The notes under the pieces were generated by a model, which was given only the letters and a program-made list of their open reading frames with translations, searched no databases and had not been told where the DNA came from. Both the position numbers and the translations under genes were made by a program. Below are positions 1-8,552 of a DNA stretch of 64,000 bases, piece after piece. The stretch's first letter is position 1. The number at the start of each line of letters is the position of its first letter. This DNA comes from an uncultured Flavobacteriaceae bacterium (GTDB lineage Bacteria; Bacteroidota; Bacteroidia; Flavobacteriales; Flavobacteriaceae), in NCBI GenBank assembly GCA_913020295.1, contig CAJWAA010000010.1:1-64000 (forward strand), written 5' to 3'.

Positions 1-54
1 ACCCAGGACCCTCTCCTTAAAAGGGAGATGCTCTACCAACTGAGCTACCAAGTC
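1..54 (-). tRNA. tRNA-Lys (anticodon TTT), 3' end cut by the window
   Basis: Read on the minus strand, the 5' end at 54 begins GACTTGG (acceptor strand), then TA, a D-arm GCTC-AGTTGGTA-GAGC, and an anticodon arm TCTCC-CTTTTAA-GGAGA. The seven-base loop puts TTT at positions 34-36, so it reads lysine codons. The window starts inside the variable/T-arm region, so the T arm and acceptor 3' strand are missing. A good promoter lies just upstream (66-95). Confidence 0.93.
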
Positions 55-65
55 TTTTGAGGCTG

Positions 66-95
66 CAAATATAATATCAATTATTTATTTTTCAA
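66..95 (-). promoter_or_regulatory. Promoter of tRNA-Lys, Bacteroidota type
   Basis: On the minus strand TTG (93-95) is followed after 19 bases by TATATTTG (66-73), matching the TTG / TAnnTTTG consensus of the Bacteroidota primary sigma factor. Transcription would begin near 60, a few bases before the tRNA 5' end at 54. The same 19-base spacing is found in front of the SRP RNA and the transketolase gene. Confidence 0.75.
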
Positions 96-101
96 GTTCA
101 A

Positions 102-130
102 TTGTTATAATTTTATACCCGATAATATTG
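102..130 (+). promoter_or_regulatory. Candidate promoter of aroK
   Basis: TTG (102-104), 18 bases, then TAATATTG (123-130), one mismatch from TAnnTTTG. It ends nine bases before the aroK ATG, so the leader would be very short. It is back to back with the tRNA-Lys promoter. Weaker than that promoter because of the mismatch. Confidence 0.4.
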
Positions 131-139
131 CTTAAATAA

Positions 140-667
140 ATGGAGAAATCTCTTGTTTTAATGGGTTATATGGGATCTGGTAAATCAGTAATAGGTAGAC
201 GTTTAGCGGAATTTAAATCGGTCAAATATATTGATCTTGATCACTATATTGAATCTAATGAAAAAATTTCTATTTCCAAGATGTTTAAACAGCGTGGTGA
301 ACTATATTTTCGAAAAAAAGAACGATTTTATTTGAAAAATTTACTTTCGAAAAATTTTCCATGTGTTATATCCCTTGGGGGAGGGACACCTTGTTATTTT
401 GATAATGTAGACTATATCATTCAAAAAAAAAACCTTCAGTCGATTTATTTGAAAACTTCTCCATCGGCTCTTGCAATGAGGTTATTTGAACAAAGGGAGC
501 ATCGCCCTATGATTGCACACCTCAATTCAACTATGGAATTGGAGGAATTTATTGCCAAACACCTTTTTGAAAGGATCCCTTTTTATCTCAAGGCCAAACA
601 CCATATTTCTACTGATGATCAACCCATTGAAGATTTAGTCATTCAGATCAGTAGGTTGTTAACTTAA
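140..667 (+). CDS. aroK: Shikimate kinase
   Basis: Phosphorylates the 3-hydroxyl of shikimate with ATP, the fifth step of the chorismate pathway, in the cytoplasm. The 175-residue length is normal for the family. Visible motifs are the P-loop GYMGSGKS (residues 9-16), the shikimate-contacting Asp34 in IDLDHY, Arg58 in GELYFRK, the GGGTP loop near residue 80, and the lid arginine in EHRPM near 120. The ATG at 140 leaves only two residues before the first beta strand, so the start is firm. It stands alone on the plus strand and its 3' end overlaps the convergent phosphoribosyltransferase gene by nine bases. Confidence 0.95.
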   Translation: MEKSLVLMGYMGSGKSVIGRRLAEFKSVKYIDLDHYIESNEKISISKMFKQRGELYFRKKERFYLKNLLSKNFPCVISLGGGTPCYFDNVDYIIQKKNLQSIYLKTSPSALAMRLFEQREHRPMIAHLNSTMELEEFIAKHLFERIPFYLKAKHHISTDDQPIEDLVIQISRLLT

Positions 668-1159
668 ATAAACTCCCTCGTCTTCTCCAAACGTTACATC
701 TATGTGTTCTTTGATAGAGGTAGATAGAGAGATTCCTTTAAAATCTCCTTTTACAGGAAAGTTTTTATGATTTCGATTTACTAATACAGCTGTTTGTAGT
801 TTTTTCAGTTTAATGCTCAAAAAATGAGTAACGGCATAGATCAATGTGCTACCGGTATTTAGAACGTCGTCAACAACTACAACTGGATTGTTTTTACAGA
901 CCTCTAATTTTTGACTTAAGACAATGGGGTTGATTGGATTTTTTTTGTCTACACTTATTTCCATAAATATTACATCAATATCACTGATCTTTTTTAGTTC
1001 ATTACGAATTCTGGTGGCCATAATCACTCCGTTTTTTGCGATACCTGCCAAAACCAATTGTGATTCTTCGAAATGCGTTTCATAGATTTGATAAGAAATT
1101 CTTTTTATGGTCCTATGGATGTCATTAGCATCCATTATTTTATTTTTCTTTTCAGGCAT
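659..1159 (-). CDS. PyrR-like phosphoribosyltransferase
   Basis: Type I phosphoribosyltransferase fold of 166 residues. The PRPP-binding signature VVVVDDVLNTGSTL (about residues 92-105) carries the paired acidic residues expected of an active enzyme, and the N-terminal part (LAGIAKNGVIMATRI) matches the PyrR/UPRT-like hood and PPi loop. PyrR proteins combine uracil phosphoribosyltransferase activity with attenuation control of pyrimidine genes in Firmicutes. In Bacteroidota these homologues are free-standing, and no pyr gene or attenuator is adjacent here, so the substrate and any regulatory role are open. It converges on aroK with a nine-base overlap. Confidence 0.8.
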   Translation of the reverse strand: MPEKKNKIMDANDIHRTIKRISYQIYETHFEESQLVLAGIAKNGVIMATRIRNELKKISDIDVIFMEISVDKKNPINPIVLSQKLEVCKNNPVVVVDDVLNTGSTLIYAVTHFLSIKLKKLQTAVLVNRNHKNFPVKGDFKGISLSTSIKEHIDVTFGEDEGVYLS

Positions 1160-1289
1160 TTTTATGTTCTAGCAATGTTAACGAAATATATAAATAGATT
1201 TTAACTTAATTTTATTCAAAAGGAAAGTTTTGCATTTCGACACAGAATTTATAAATCCAGTTGATTATCGCTCAAGACATGTTTTATAA

Positions 1290-1658
1290 TTATGAATCTT
1301 CAAAATAGTCATCCATTTCTCTTCGATCTTTTTTTGTTGGCCTTCCAGTTCCCTTTTCCCTTCTGGGTACCTTTGATAGGTTTTGAATATTTAGATGATC
1401 AAAGGCATCGTCGGGTGTAATATTTTCTCTGTAAATATCCACGAGATTCGCACCTAATCTACTTTTGGGAATGTCCATCACTATTAATTTATGCCAAATT
1501 TGGTTTTTTCTAACCTTGATTTTATCTCCAATAATAACTTCTCTTGATGGTTTCACTAATTGGTCTCCAATTCTAACATGGCCTTGTTTGCATCCCAAAC
1601 TGGCTTGATTTCTTGATTTATAGTAGCGTAGACACCAAAGGTATTGATCAACTCGCAT
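1290..1658 (-). CDS. S4-domain RNA-binding protein, Hsp15 (HslR) type
   Basis: 122 residues. The N-terminal half is an S4 RNA-binding domain (MRVDQYLWCLRYYKSRNQA, with HVRIGDQLVKPSREVIIGDKI). The C-terminal tail is basic and disordered-looking (RREKGTGRPTKKDRREMDDY), as in E. coli Hsp15. Hsp15 binds dissociated 50S subunits that still hold a nascent-chain tRNA and helps rescue stalled ribosomes. The assignment rests on domain order and tail composition. The gene is monocistronic on the minus strand and divergent from the FKBP lipoprotein gene. Confidence 0.85.
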   Translation of the reverse strand: MRVDQYLWCLRYYKSRNQASLGCKQGHVRIGDQLVKPSREVIIGDKIKVRKNQIWHKLIVMDIPKSRLGANLVDIYRENITPDDAFDHLNIQNLSKVPRREKGTGRPTKKDRREMDDYFEDS

Positions 1659-1725
1659 TTTTAAACTTACAATAATTCATTTATAAAAATAAAGTAAAAT
1701 TGTATCTTGCGACCAATTTTTTTTA

Positions 1726-2613
1726 ATGAAAGATTTGAGCTATTTTTTGTTTATTATAATTTCATTAACTCTTGTTTTGAGTTGTAAGAAAGACGATGGC
1801 CCTGAGCCTGTGAGAGAACTTCAAGAACAGGCTCCAAAAGATGATGAAGCCATAGTGAGTTACCTTCAAACTCATTTTTACAATTACGAAGAATTTGAAG
1901 AAGATCCTAATAACTTCAGAATAGAAATAAGCATCGACACAATAGCAGATGATAATAGCGACAAAACTCCACTTTGGGATCAAGTGCAAACTAAAACTAT
2001 TGAATTGACCGATAAAAATGATAATGTAATTCCCAATAAAATGTACTTTTTAGTTGTTAGAGAAGGAGTTAGTGAAAAACCAAGCAGGTTGGATTCTACT
2101 TTTGTAACCTACAAGGGAACACTGTTGAATGGGAATATTTTTGATCGAAAGCTACTCCCTGTTTGGTTTGATTTGGCTGAGGTTATCCGAGGGTTTAGAG
2201 AATTCCTACCGGAATTGAGAGCTGGAAACCATACCTTAAACAACGATGGCACCTATGAATTTGATAAATTTGGAAAAGGGATATTTTTTATTCCCTCTGC
2301 TTTGGGATATTATTCAAGAGAAATTTTGACTATTCCTAAATACTCTCCTTTGATATTTTCTGTAGCCTTGCATAAAATGAACCCTGCTGATCATGACAAT
2401 GATGGTATTTTGTCTATTAATGAAGATCCTGACGGTGATGGCAATCCGTTTAATGATGATACGGATAATGATAGAGTTGTAAATTACTTGGATAGTGATG
2501 ATGATGGTGACGGAACTAGCACCAGAGAGGAATATGACCGAGATCTGGATGGTATTCCAGACGATGACGACCAAGATGGGATTCCTGATTATTTAGATCA
2601 AGACAATAATTAA
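1726..2613 (+). CDS. FKBP-type peptidyl-prolyl isomerase lipoprotein with C-terminal calcium-type repeats
   Basis: 295 residues. The signal peptide ends in the lipobox LVLSC, so Cys20 would be lipidated and the protein placed in the cell envelope. Residues of roughly 100-215 match an FKBP domain (VTYKGTLLNGNIFD, VIRGFREFLPELRAG, IFFIPSALGYYS, PLIFSVALHKM). From about 217 to the end there is a run of Asp-rich units (DHDNDGI, DPDGDGN, DSDDDGDG, DQDGIPD) of the thrombospondin type 3 kind that bind calcium. It probably assists folding of envelope proteins. The stop codon shares TTAA with the convergent barrel gene. Confidence 0.88.
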   Translation: MKDLSYFLFIIISLTLVLSCKKDDGPEPVRELQEQAPKDDEAIVSYLQTHFYNYEEFEEDPNNFRIEISIDTIADDNSDKTPLWDQVQTKTIELTDKNDNVIPNKMYFLVVREGVSEKPSRLDSTFVTYKGTLLNGNIFDRKLLPVWFDLAEVIRGFREFLPELRAGNHTLNNDGTYEFDKFGKGIFFIPSALGYYSREILTIPKYSPLIFSVALHKMNPADHDNDGILSINEDPDGDGNPFNDDTDNDRVVNYLDSDDDGDGTSTREEYDRDLDGIPDDDDQDGIPDYLDQDNN

Positions 2614-3200
2614 TTTATTTTAAAAGAAACCCCCAATGTTAGTTGGTCCTTTTGGGAATCTATTTGTCCATTAACGGGAATTCCTGCTTGAGATATAAGC
2701 TTAGTCTCAGTGGTTGACAAACTTTTTTCGTAGCGCACATCGACTCCAAGAGCTCCTAATTTCAAACGAGCACCGATATGTAACCCCAAAGAGGTTGTGT
2801 TTTGGATTTTCTCAAGCTTAAGTTCATTAGCCTTTTGAGAGAGGTTATAATACCCTATTGGTCCCAAAAACAGGCTTATAGGCCCCATTATTGAGTAGCC
2901 TAGAGATAATGGAAGTTCAATTCTTTCGTTAACAATCAAATTATCTTCAAATTGACTGCTGAGTTTAGTGTACTGAAATTCAGGTCTAAAATAAAACATA
3001 AGAAAATAAACCTCTGAGTAAACACCCAAGTGATATCCAGTATTACTAGATAAATCCCCCTCTTTTTGGAGTTGATCAGTAACGACCAAAATGTTTCCAG
3101 AGGAACCAAAATTAAGCCCTCCTTTGAGACCATATTCAAACTGCGAAAAGGAGAGTTGCGTGCAAAAAACTAGAAAAAAGAAAATGGGACGCAATTCCAT
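2610..3200 (-). CDS. Outer-membrane beta-barrel protein, PorT-like family
   Basis: 196 residues with a cleavable signal (MELRPIFFFLVFCTQLSFSQ) followed by alternating beta strands rich in Gly, Tyr and Phe (FEYGLKGGLNFG, YHLGVYSEVYFLMFYFRPEF, LGLHIGARLKLG). It ends in DQLTLGVSFKIN, a barrel-like terminal strand. This is the general outer-membrane barrel domain common in Bacteroidota; I cannot assign a transported substrate or prove a link to the type IX secretion factor PorT. The gene converges on the FKBP lipoprotein gene and sits 16 bases downstream of the transketolase pair. Confidence 0.75.
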   Translation of the reverse strand: MELRPIFFFLVFCTQLSFSQFEYGLKGGLNFGSSGNILVVTDQLQKEGDLSSNTGYHLGVYSEVYFLMFYFRPEFQYTKLSSQFEDNLIVNERIELPLSLGYSIMGPISLFLGPIGYYNLSQKANELKLEKIQNTTSLGLHIGARLKLGALGVDVRYEKSLSTTETKLISQAGIPVNGQIDSQKDQLTLGVSFKIN

Positions 3201-3216
3201 GTTTTAATTTATAAAA

Positions 3217-4170
3217 TTATTTTTTTCTGATGGCTTTTTTGCAAGATGCAATTATGGAAGTTTTGTTCAGTCCGTATTTTTCCATCAGTTGAGCAGGTTT
3301 TCCAGACTCACCAAAAGTATCTTTGGTAGCGACGAACTCTTGTGGCGTGGGATGATTTTTAGCTAGTGCTCCAGCAATACTTTCCCCCAAACCACCTAAG
3401 TAGTTGTGTTCCTCAGCCGATACAATACAGCCTGTTTTTTGGACAGACGAAATCAGCAGTTCGGTATCCAGTGGTTTGATGGTGTGAATGTTGATTACTT
3501 CAGCAGATATGCCCTCGATCTCCAGGGCTTCGGCTGCCTGTAAAGCTTCCCATACCAAATGACCGGTAGCAGCAACGGTAACATCATTTCCAGGGTTTAA
3601 AATGATACCTTTACCGATTTCGAAGGGGATATCGTTTGATGTGAAATTAGGTACTTTAGGACGACCGAAGCGAAGGTAAACAGGCCCTTGATATTCTGCA
3701 ATGGCCATTGTCGCTGCTTTAGTTTGATTGAAATCACAGGGATTGATCACTGTCATACCAGGCAACATTTTCATAAGTCCAATATCTTCCAAAATCTGAT
3801 GGGTAGCTCCATCTTCTCCAAGCGTGATGCCTGCGTGTGAAGCACATATTTTGACATTTTTTCCTGAGTAGGCAATAGATTGACGAATTTGGTCGTAAAC
3901 CCTACCGGTAGAAAAGTTTGCAAAAGTACCGGTAAAAGGAATTTTACCTCCTATGGTTAAACCTGCAGCGATTCCCATCATGTTGGCTTCTGCAATTCCT
4001 ACTTGGAAAAATCGATTCGGATTTTCGTTAATAAAATCTTGCATTTTAAGTGATCCTACTAGGTCGGCACAAAGGGCCACTACATTGGGGTTGGTTCTCC
4101 CCAGTTCTGTCAATCCGGCTCCAAAGCCCGAGCGGGTATCTACTTTTCCCTGATCCGTATATTTTTTCAT
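3217..4170 (-). CDS. Transketolase, C-terminal subunit
   Basis: 317 residues corresponding to the pyrimidine-binding and C-terminal domains of transketolase ([53 protein letters not shown]). The Glu in VGIAEANM is the residue that activates the ThDP aminopyrimidine. With the next gene upstream it forms a complete two-subunit transketolase for the non-oxidative pentose phosphate pathway. The two genes are 21 bases apart in one operon. Division into two polypeptides is usual in Bacteroidota and archaea and is not damage, because both parts begin and end at domain borders. Confidence 0.92.
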   Translation of the reverse strand: MKKYTDQGKVDTRSGFGAGLTELGRTNPNVVALCADLVGSLKMQDFINENPNRFFQVGIAEANMMGIAAGLTIGGKIPFTGTFANFSTGRVYDQIRQSIAYSGKNVKICASHAGITLGEDGATHQILEDIGLMKMLPGMTVINPCDFNQTKAATMAIAEYQGPVYLRFGRPKVPNFTSNDIPFEIGKGIILNPGNDVTVAATGHLVWEALQAAEALEIEGISAEVINIHTIKPLDTELLISSVQKTGCIVSAEEHNYLGGLGESIAGALAKNHPTPQEFVATKDTFGESGKPAQLMEKYGLNKTSIIASCKKAIRKK

Positions 4171-4191
4171 AAAATGATTGCCGTTCCTAAA

Positions 4192-5037
4192 TTAATAATC
4201 TCCCAATGTTTCTGGATTTTGAGCCAATGCAATTTCTAATTGTTCATCATTGGGTGCTTTTCCATGCCAGGCATGGGTGTGCATCATATAGTCTACACCA
4301 TTACCCATTTCTGTGTGCATTATTATAACTACAGGTTGGCCTTTTCCTGTTTTGGTAAGGGCCAGTTTTAATATTTCTATGACTGATTTGAGGTCGTTTC
4401 CATCTTGCAGGAGAATGACCTCCCAGCCAAAGGCTTTAAATTTTTCGGCAATGTTTCCCATGGGCAGCACATCGTTTGTTGCTCCATCGATTTGTTTACC
4501 ATTGAGATCGACAGTGGCAATTAGATTGTCCACTTTGTTTGCAGAGGCATACATGATGGCCTCCCAGTTTTGACCTTCTTGTAATTCACCGTCTCCCATG
4601 AGGGCAAAAACGGTTTTGTTGTCGTTGTTTAATTTTTTGGAGAGTGCAGCGCCTATGGCAACAGAAAGGCCTTGTCCCAATGAGCCAGAGGCGATTCTCA
4701 CACCGGGAAGTCCTTCGTGGGTGGTGGGGTGTCCTTGTAATCTCGAGTCGATCAAACGGAAGGTCCGAAGTTCCTCTACTGGGAAATAGCCCTTTCGTGC
4801 CAAAACACTGTAAAATACCGGAGAAATGTGTCCATTGGAAAGAAAAAATAAATCCTCATTGCCGCCATCCATTTCGAAACCCTCTTTGAGTTCCATGATT
4901 TCGTAATAGAGTGCGATAAAAAATTCTGTACAGCCAAGAGATCCACCGGGGTGTCCCGAGTTCACCTTATGAACCATGCGTAAAATGTCTCTTCTGACTT
5001 GAGAAACTAAATTGTCCAAAAAATTAAAGTCTGGCAT
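4192..5037 (-). CDS. Transketolase, N-terminal (ThDP-binding) subunit
   Basis: 281 residues equal to the N-terminal PP domain of transketolase. The ThDP/metal motif is GDGELQEGQNWEA with the distal Asn in VDLNGKQIDG; substrate-pocket features HKVNSGHPGGSLG and GHPTTHEGLPGV are present. It transfers two-carbon ketol units between sugar phosphates together with the C-terminal subunit encoded just downstream. The ATG at 5037 has a strong promoter 19-50 bases upstream, supporting this start. First gene of the transketolase operon. Confidence 0.93.
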   Translation of the reverse strand: MPDFNFLDNLVSQVRRDILRMVHKVNSGHPGGSLGCTEFFIALYYEIMELKEGFEMDGGNEDLFFLSNGHISPVFYSVLARKGYFPVEELRTFRLIDSRLQGHPTTHEGLPGVRIASGSLGQGLSVAIGAALSKKLNNDNKTVFALMGDGELQEGQNWEAIMYASANKVDNLIATVDLNGKQIDGATNDVLPMGNIAEKFKAFGWEVILLQDGNDLKSVIEILKLALTKTGKGQPVVIIMHTEMGNGVDYMMHTHAWHGKAPNDEQLEIALAQNPETLGDY

Positions 5038-5055
5038 TGTGATATATTTTCAGGG

Positions 5056-5086
5056 CAAAAGTAAGCTTTCAACTTTTAGCCACAAA
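5056..5086 (-). promoter_or_regulatory. Promoter of the transketolase operon
   Basis: Minus strand TTTG (5083-5086), 19 bases, TACTTTTG (5056-5063): a full match to the Bacteroidota consensus. Predicted transcription start near 5050, leaving a leader of about 13 bases before the ATG at 5037. Confidence 0.75.
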
Positions 5087-5167
5087 GCAGTGAGAATCTT
5101 TTGTTTAAAAAATATTTTTTTTGATGGTTTTAGATCTCAGATGGAGCAGAATCATTCATCAGTATCT

Positions 5168-5175
5168 TATATTTG
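5168..5175 (+). promoter_or_regulatory. Candidate -7 element of tgt-lptG
   Basis: TATATTTG matches TAnnTTTG exactly and ends 16 bases before the ATG at 5192. I do not see a TTG at the expected distance upstream. Its position inside the longer open frame that begins at 5012 argues that the N-terminal extension is not translated. Confidence 0.45.
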
Positions 5176-5191
5176 CAGCATCTCTCAAAGC

Positions 5192-6322
5192 ATGAAATTT
5201 AAATTAATACAAAAAGATCCGTCCTCATCTGCCAGAGCAGCTGCTTTATCAACTGATCACGGAAATATTGAAACCCCTATTTTCATGCCTGTGGGGACAG
5301 CAGCTACTGTAAAAGGTGTACATCAAAGGGAATTAAAGCAGGATATCAAGCCCGATATTATCTTGGGGAATACTTATCATCTTTACCTCAGACCGGGAAC
5401 AGAAATTCTCCAACAAGCGGGAGGACTCCACCATTTTATGAATTGGTCATCTCCCATACTGACAGACTCCGGTGGATATCAGGTCTATTCTCTAGCGGAC
5501 AACAGAAAGATTAAAGAGGAAGGGGTTACTTTTAAGTCCCATATTGATGGTTCAAAACATTTTTTTTCACCCGAAAGTGCCATCGATATCCAACGAAAAA
5601 TTGGAGGGGACATCATCATGGCTTTTGATGAATGTACTCCATATCCTTGTGATTATAACTATGCCAAAAACTCAATGCAAATGACCCACAGGTGGTTGGA
5701 TCGTTGTATGGAGCATCATGAAAAAAAACCTTTTGAATACAACTACCGTCAATTTCTATTCCCTATCGTTCAGGGAAGTATTTATAAAGATTTAAGGCAA
5801 GAGTCTGCAGACTATATCGCTTCCAAAGGCGCTCCGGGCAATGCCATTGGAGGCTTGTCGGTAGGAGAACCTGCTCCCGTGATGTATGCCATGACCCAAG
5901 TTGTATGCGAACGTCTACCTGAGGACAAACCACGATATTTGATGGGGGTAGGAACGCCCATCAATATGTTGGAAAATATCGCTTTGGGCATCGATATGTT
6001 TGATTGCGTGATGCCAACCAGAAACGCCAGAAATGGCATGTTGTTTAATGCACAAGGAACCCTGAATATCAAAAACAAAAAATGGGAAAATGATTTTTCT
6101 CCCATCGATTCAGCCAATTATTGTTATGTGGATACAGACTACTCTAAAGCGTATTTGCGGCACTTATTTACAGTAAATGAAATGTTGGGTAAACAGATCG
6201 CTACCCTCCACAACCTTAGTTTTTACATGTGGTTGGTAAGAGAGGCAAGAAAGCATATCTTAGCGGGTGATTTTACCTCATGGAAGAATCAAATGTGTCG
6301 TCAAATGGACAATCGATTGTAG
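5192..6322 (+). CDS. tgt: tRNA-guanine transglycosylase (queuine tRNA-ribosyltransferase)
   Basis: Exchanges guanine-34 of GUN-anticodon tRNAs for the preQ1 base in queuosine synthesis. 376 residues from this start, the usual length. Visible are the nucleophile/base region DSGGYQVYSL near residue 90, GGLSVGEP, the second catalytic Asp in IDMFDCVMPTRNARNG, and zinc-ligand residues further on (YCYVDTDYSKAYLRHL). The open frame extends back to 5012, but family members begin like MKFKLIQKDPSSSAR, and a -7 element lies inside the extension, so I chose 5192. lptG follows after one base. Confidence 0.93.
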   Translation: MKFKLIQKDPSSSARAAALSTDHGNIETPIFMPVGTAATVKGVHQRELKQDIKPDIILGNTYHLYLRPGTEILQQAGGLHHFMNWSSPILTDSGGYQVYSLADNRKIKEEGVTFKSHIDGSKHFFSPESAIDIQRKIGGDIIMAFDECTPYPCDYNYAKNSMQMTHRWLDRCMEHHEKKPFEYNYRQFLFPIVQGSIYKDLRQESADYIASKGAPGNAIGGLSVGEPAPVMYAMTQVVCERLPEDKPRYLMGVGTPINMLENIALGIDMFDCVMPTRNARNGMLFNAQGTLNIKNKKWENDFSPIDSANYCYVDTDYSKAYLRHLFTVNEMLGKQIATLHNLSFYMWLVREARKHILAGDFTSWKNQMCRQMDNRL

Positions 6323-6323
6323 G

Positions 6324-7397
6324 ATGAAAATCATCGACTGGTATATCATCAAAAAATACCTCTCCACTTTTGTGGTGATGATCTTACTGTTTATTCCCAT
6401 AGGGATCATGGTGGACATGGCCGAAAAAATTGATAAATTCAAGGAAAATGAGGTGCCCACTCAAGCCATAATTAATTATTATTTAGATTTTACCTGGTAC
6501 TTTGGCAATTTGCTCTTTCCTATATTTCTTTTTTTGGCGGTGATATGGTTTACCTCTAAACTGGCTAACAACACTGAAATTATTGCTTTGCTTAGTTCTG
6601 GGATTTCCTTTAATCGATTTTTAAGACCTTATTTGGTTTCTGCAGGAGTCATCGCACTGTTTGCTTTTTTTTCTGGAATGTTTATCGTTCCCAAGTCCAA
6701 CTCCAGCTACAATGCTTTTCAATATAAATACATCGCTAAAAAAAATGAACGCCAAACCAAAAACCTCTATAAACAAATCAATCCCAGAGAATATATTTTT
6801 GTTAGCAGTTATGATCCCATTCGTAAAAGTGCTAATAATTTTACATTGGAGCATTTTGAAGACAACACAATGACCTTCAAAATTCAAGCCAATAGTATTC
6901 GATGGGTAGATAGAGATAGTGTTTTTAGGCTTTCCGGTTATGTCAAAAGATCCTTTTCCGGTGACTCTGAGGTTTACCACAGAAAAAGCCGATTGGACAC
7001 CTTATTTGATTTTAAGATTGATAATTTGGCTCCTGTCAATTACAAAGCCGAAACCTTAACTTTTTTTCCTCTAAATGAATTCATAAAAAAAGAACGAGAG
7101 GGGGGGTCTGTTATGATAAACAGTCACTTATTGGTTAGACACAAGAGGTGGAGTTTGCCTTTTTCAGCTTTTATTTTGACCCTAATTGGTGTTTCGGTTT
7201 CCTCATTTAAAAAAAGAGGAGGAATGGGAGTAAACTTAGCCTTCGGCATCGCTATGGGGTTCCTTTTTATATTTTTTGATAAAATCTTTTCAGTGATGGT
7301 TAACAAGTCTAATTTCTCCCCTTTTCTGGGGGCTTGGCTCCCGATTACTATTTTTGGTATGTTGGCAATCTTTTTAATGCAAAGAGCAAAAAGGTAA
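6324..7397 (+). CDS. LPS-export permease, LptF/LptG (YjgP/YjgQ) family
   Basis: 357 residues starting MKIIDWYIIKKYLSTF, the usual beginning of the family. Three N-terminal membrane helices (about 12-35, 55-75, 100-122), a large periplasmic jellyroll-type middle (about 125-265), and three C-terminal helices ending in FLMQRAKR give the LptF/G topology. These permeases pair with LptB to move lipopolysaccharide from the inner membrane to the periplasmic bridge. Bacteroidota often carry LptF and LptG unlinked, so I do not choose between them. It begins one base after tgt, clearly co-transcribed and perhaps coupled. Confidence 0.88.
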   Translation: MKIIDWYIIKKYLSTFVVMILLFIPIGIMVDMAEKIDKFKENEVPTQAIINYYLDFTWYFGNLLFPIFLFLAVIWFTSKLANNTEIIALLSSGISFNRFLRPYLVSAGVIALFAFFSGMFIVPKSNSSYNAFQYKYIAKKNERQTKNLYKQINPREYIFVSSYDPIRKSANNFTLEHFEDNTMTFKIQANSIRWVDRDSVFRLSGYVKRSFSGDSEVYHRKSRLDTLFDFKIDNLAPVNYKAETLTFFPLNEFIKKEREGGSVMINSHLLVRHKRWSLPFSAFILTLIGVSVSSFKKRGGMGVNLAFGIAMGFLFIFFDKIFSVMVNKSNFSPFLGAWLPITIFGMLAIFLMQRAKR

Positions 7398-7444
7398 AAG
7401 AACAACTAAAAACCAAATTATTACAGCTGATCAACTTATATTTT

Positions 7445-7452
7445 TAATTTTG
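7445..7452 (+). promoter_or_regulatory. Candidate -7 element of accA
   Basis: TAATTTTG fits TAnnTTTG and ends 18 bases before the accA ATG. No clear -33 TTG is visible at 17-21 bases upstream. Confidence 0.35.
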
Positions 7453-7470
7453 TGATACAGATTTTTTTAA

Positions 7471-8424
7471 ATGGAATATTTAGATTTCGAACTTCCGATA
7501 AAAGAACTTCAAGATCAAATTACTAAATGTCAGGCTATTGGTGACGAGAGCAGTGTTGATGTTACTGAAACTTGTAAATTATTACAAGATAAATTAGAGG
7601 ATACCAAGAAAAAAATTTATGGAGATCTTTCTCCCTGGCAAAGGGTGCAGTTGTCTCGTCATCCGTCTCGACCTTATGCTTTGGACTATATAAAAGCTCT
7701 GTGTGGCGATAGTTTTCTTGAGTTGCATGGAGACAGAAGTTTTGCAGATGACAAGGCTATGGTCGGAGGACTTGGAAAGATTGACAACCAGACCTTTATG
7801 TTTATTGGAACCCAAAAGGGGTATAACACTAAAACTAGACAATACCGAAACTTCGGGATGGCTAAGCCAGAAGGTTACCGTAAGGCACTTAGATTGATGA
7901 AGACCGCTGAAAAATTTCGAATTCCCATAATTTCCTTTATTGATACTCCAGGTGCTTACCCCGGTTTGGGAGCTGAGGAGCGGGGCCAGGGTCAAGCAAT
8001 TGCCAATAATATTTTTCAAATGCTTTCCATCAAGACTCCCATTATTGTTACCATAATAGGTGAGGGAGCTTCTGGTGGAGCCTTGGGTATTGGTGTTGGA
8101 GATCTTATTTATATGTTGGAAAATACATGGTACTCAGTTATTTCTCCTGAATCTTGCTCTTCGATACTATGGAGGAGTTGGGAATACAAAGAAACAGCCG
8201 CAGAAGCTTTAAAGTTAACTGCAGAGGATATGTTAAACCTAAAGTTAATTGATAAAATCATCAAAGAACCCCTTGGAGGTGCACACTATGATCGTCACAA
8301 GGTTTTTCAAACCATAAGAAAACAAATGATTGATGCTTTCAGAGTGTTAGATAAAATGGATAACAATCAACTGATTGAAGTTAGAAGAGCAAAATTTTCG
8401 AGCATGGGAACCTTCAATAGCTAG
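7471..8424 (+). CDS. accA: Acetyl-CoA carboxylase carboxyltransferase subunit alpha
   Basis: Together with AccD, transfers carboxyl from carboxybiotin to acetyl-CoA, making malonyl-CoA for fatty acid synthesis. 317 residues, normal length. Recognisable stretches are the N-terminal helical hairpin ([17 protein letters not shown]), [54 protein letters not shown] and the oxyanion-type [15 protein letters not shown]. Monocistronic; accD is not in the window. Confidence 0.96.
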   Translation: MEYLDFELPIKELQDQITKCQAIGDESSVDVTETCKLLQDKLEDTKKKIYGDLSPWQRVQLSRHPSRPYALDYIKALCGDSFLELHGDRSFADDKAMVGGLGKIDNQTFMFIGTQKGYNTKTRQYRNFGMAKPEGYRKALRLMKTAEKFRIPIISFIDTPGAYPGLGAEERGQGQAIANNIFQMLSIKTPIIVTIIGEGASGGALGIGVGDLIYMLENTWYSVISPESCSSILWRSWEYKETAAEALKLTAEDMLNLKLIDKIIKEPLGGAHYDRHKVFQTIRKQMIDAFRVLDKMDNNQLIEVRRAKFSSMGTFNS

Positions 8425-8552
8425 GCCTTACTAACTTCTCAACCTTATTAACAAGTTTTGTTTTTTATCAACAACCAATTTGTTTACCCCTGTAAGATAA
8501 ATCCTATATTTATTTATATGGAAAACCGAGTAAAGCAATTACATTAGCCCAA

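Noticed and set aside
5012-5191. Sixty-codon N-terminal extension of tgt
   Set aside because: It overlaps the divergent transketolase start, contains both genes' promoter elements, and has no counterpart in the Tgt family, whose N-terminus matches the ATG at 5192.
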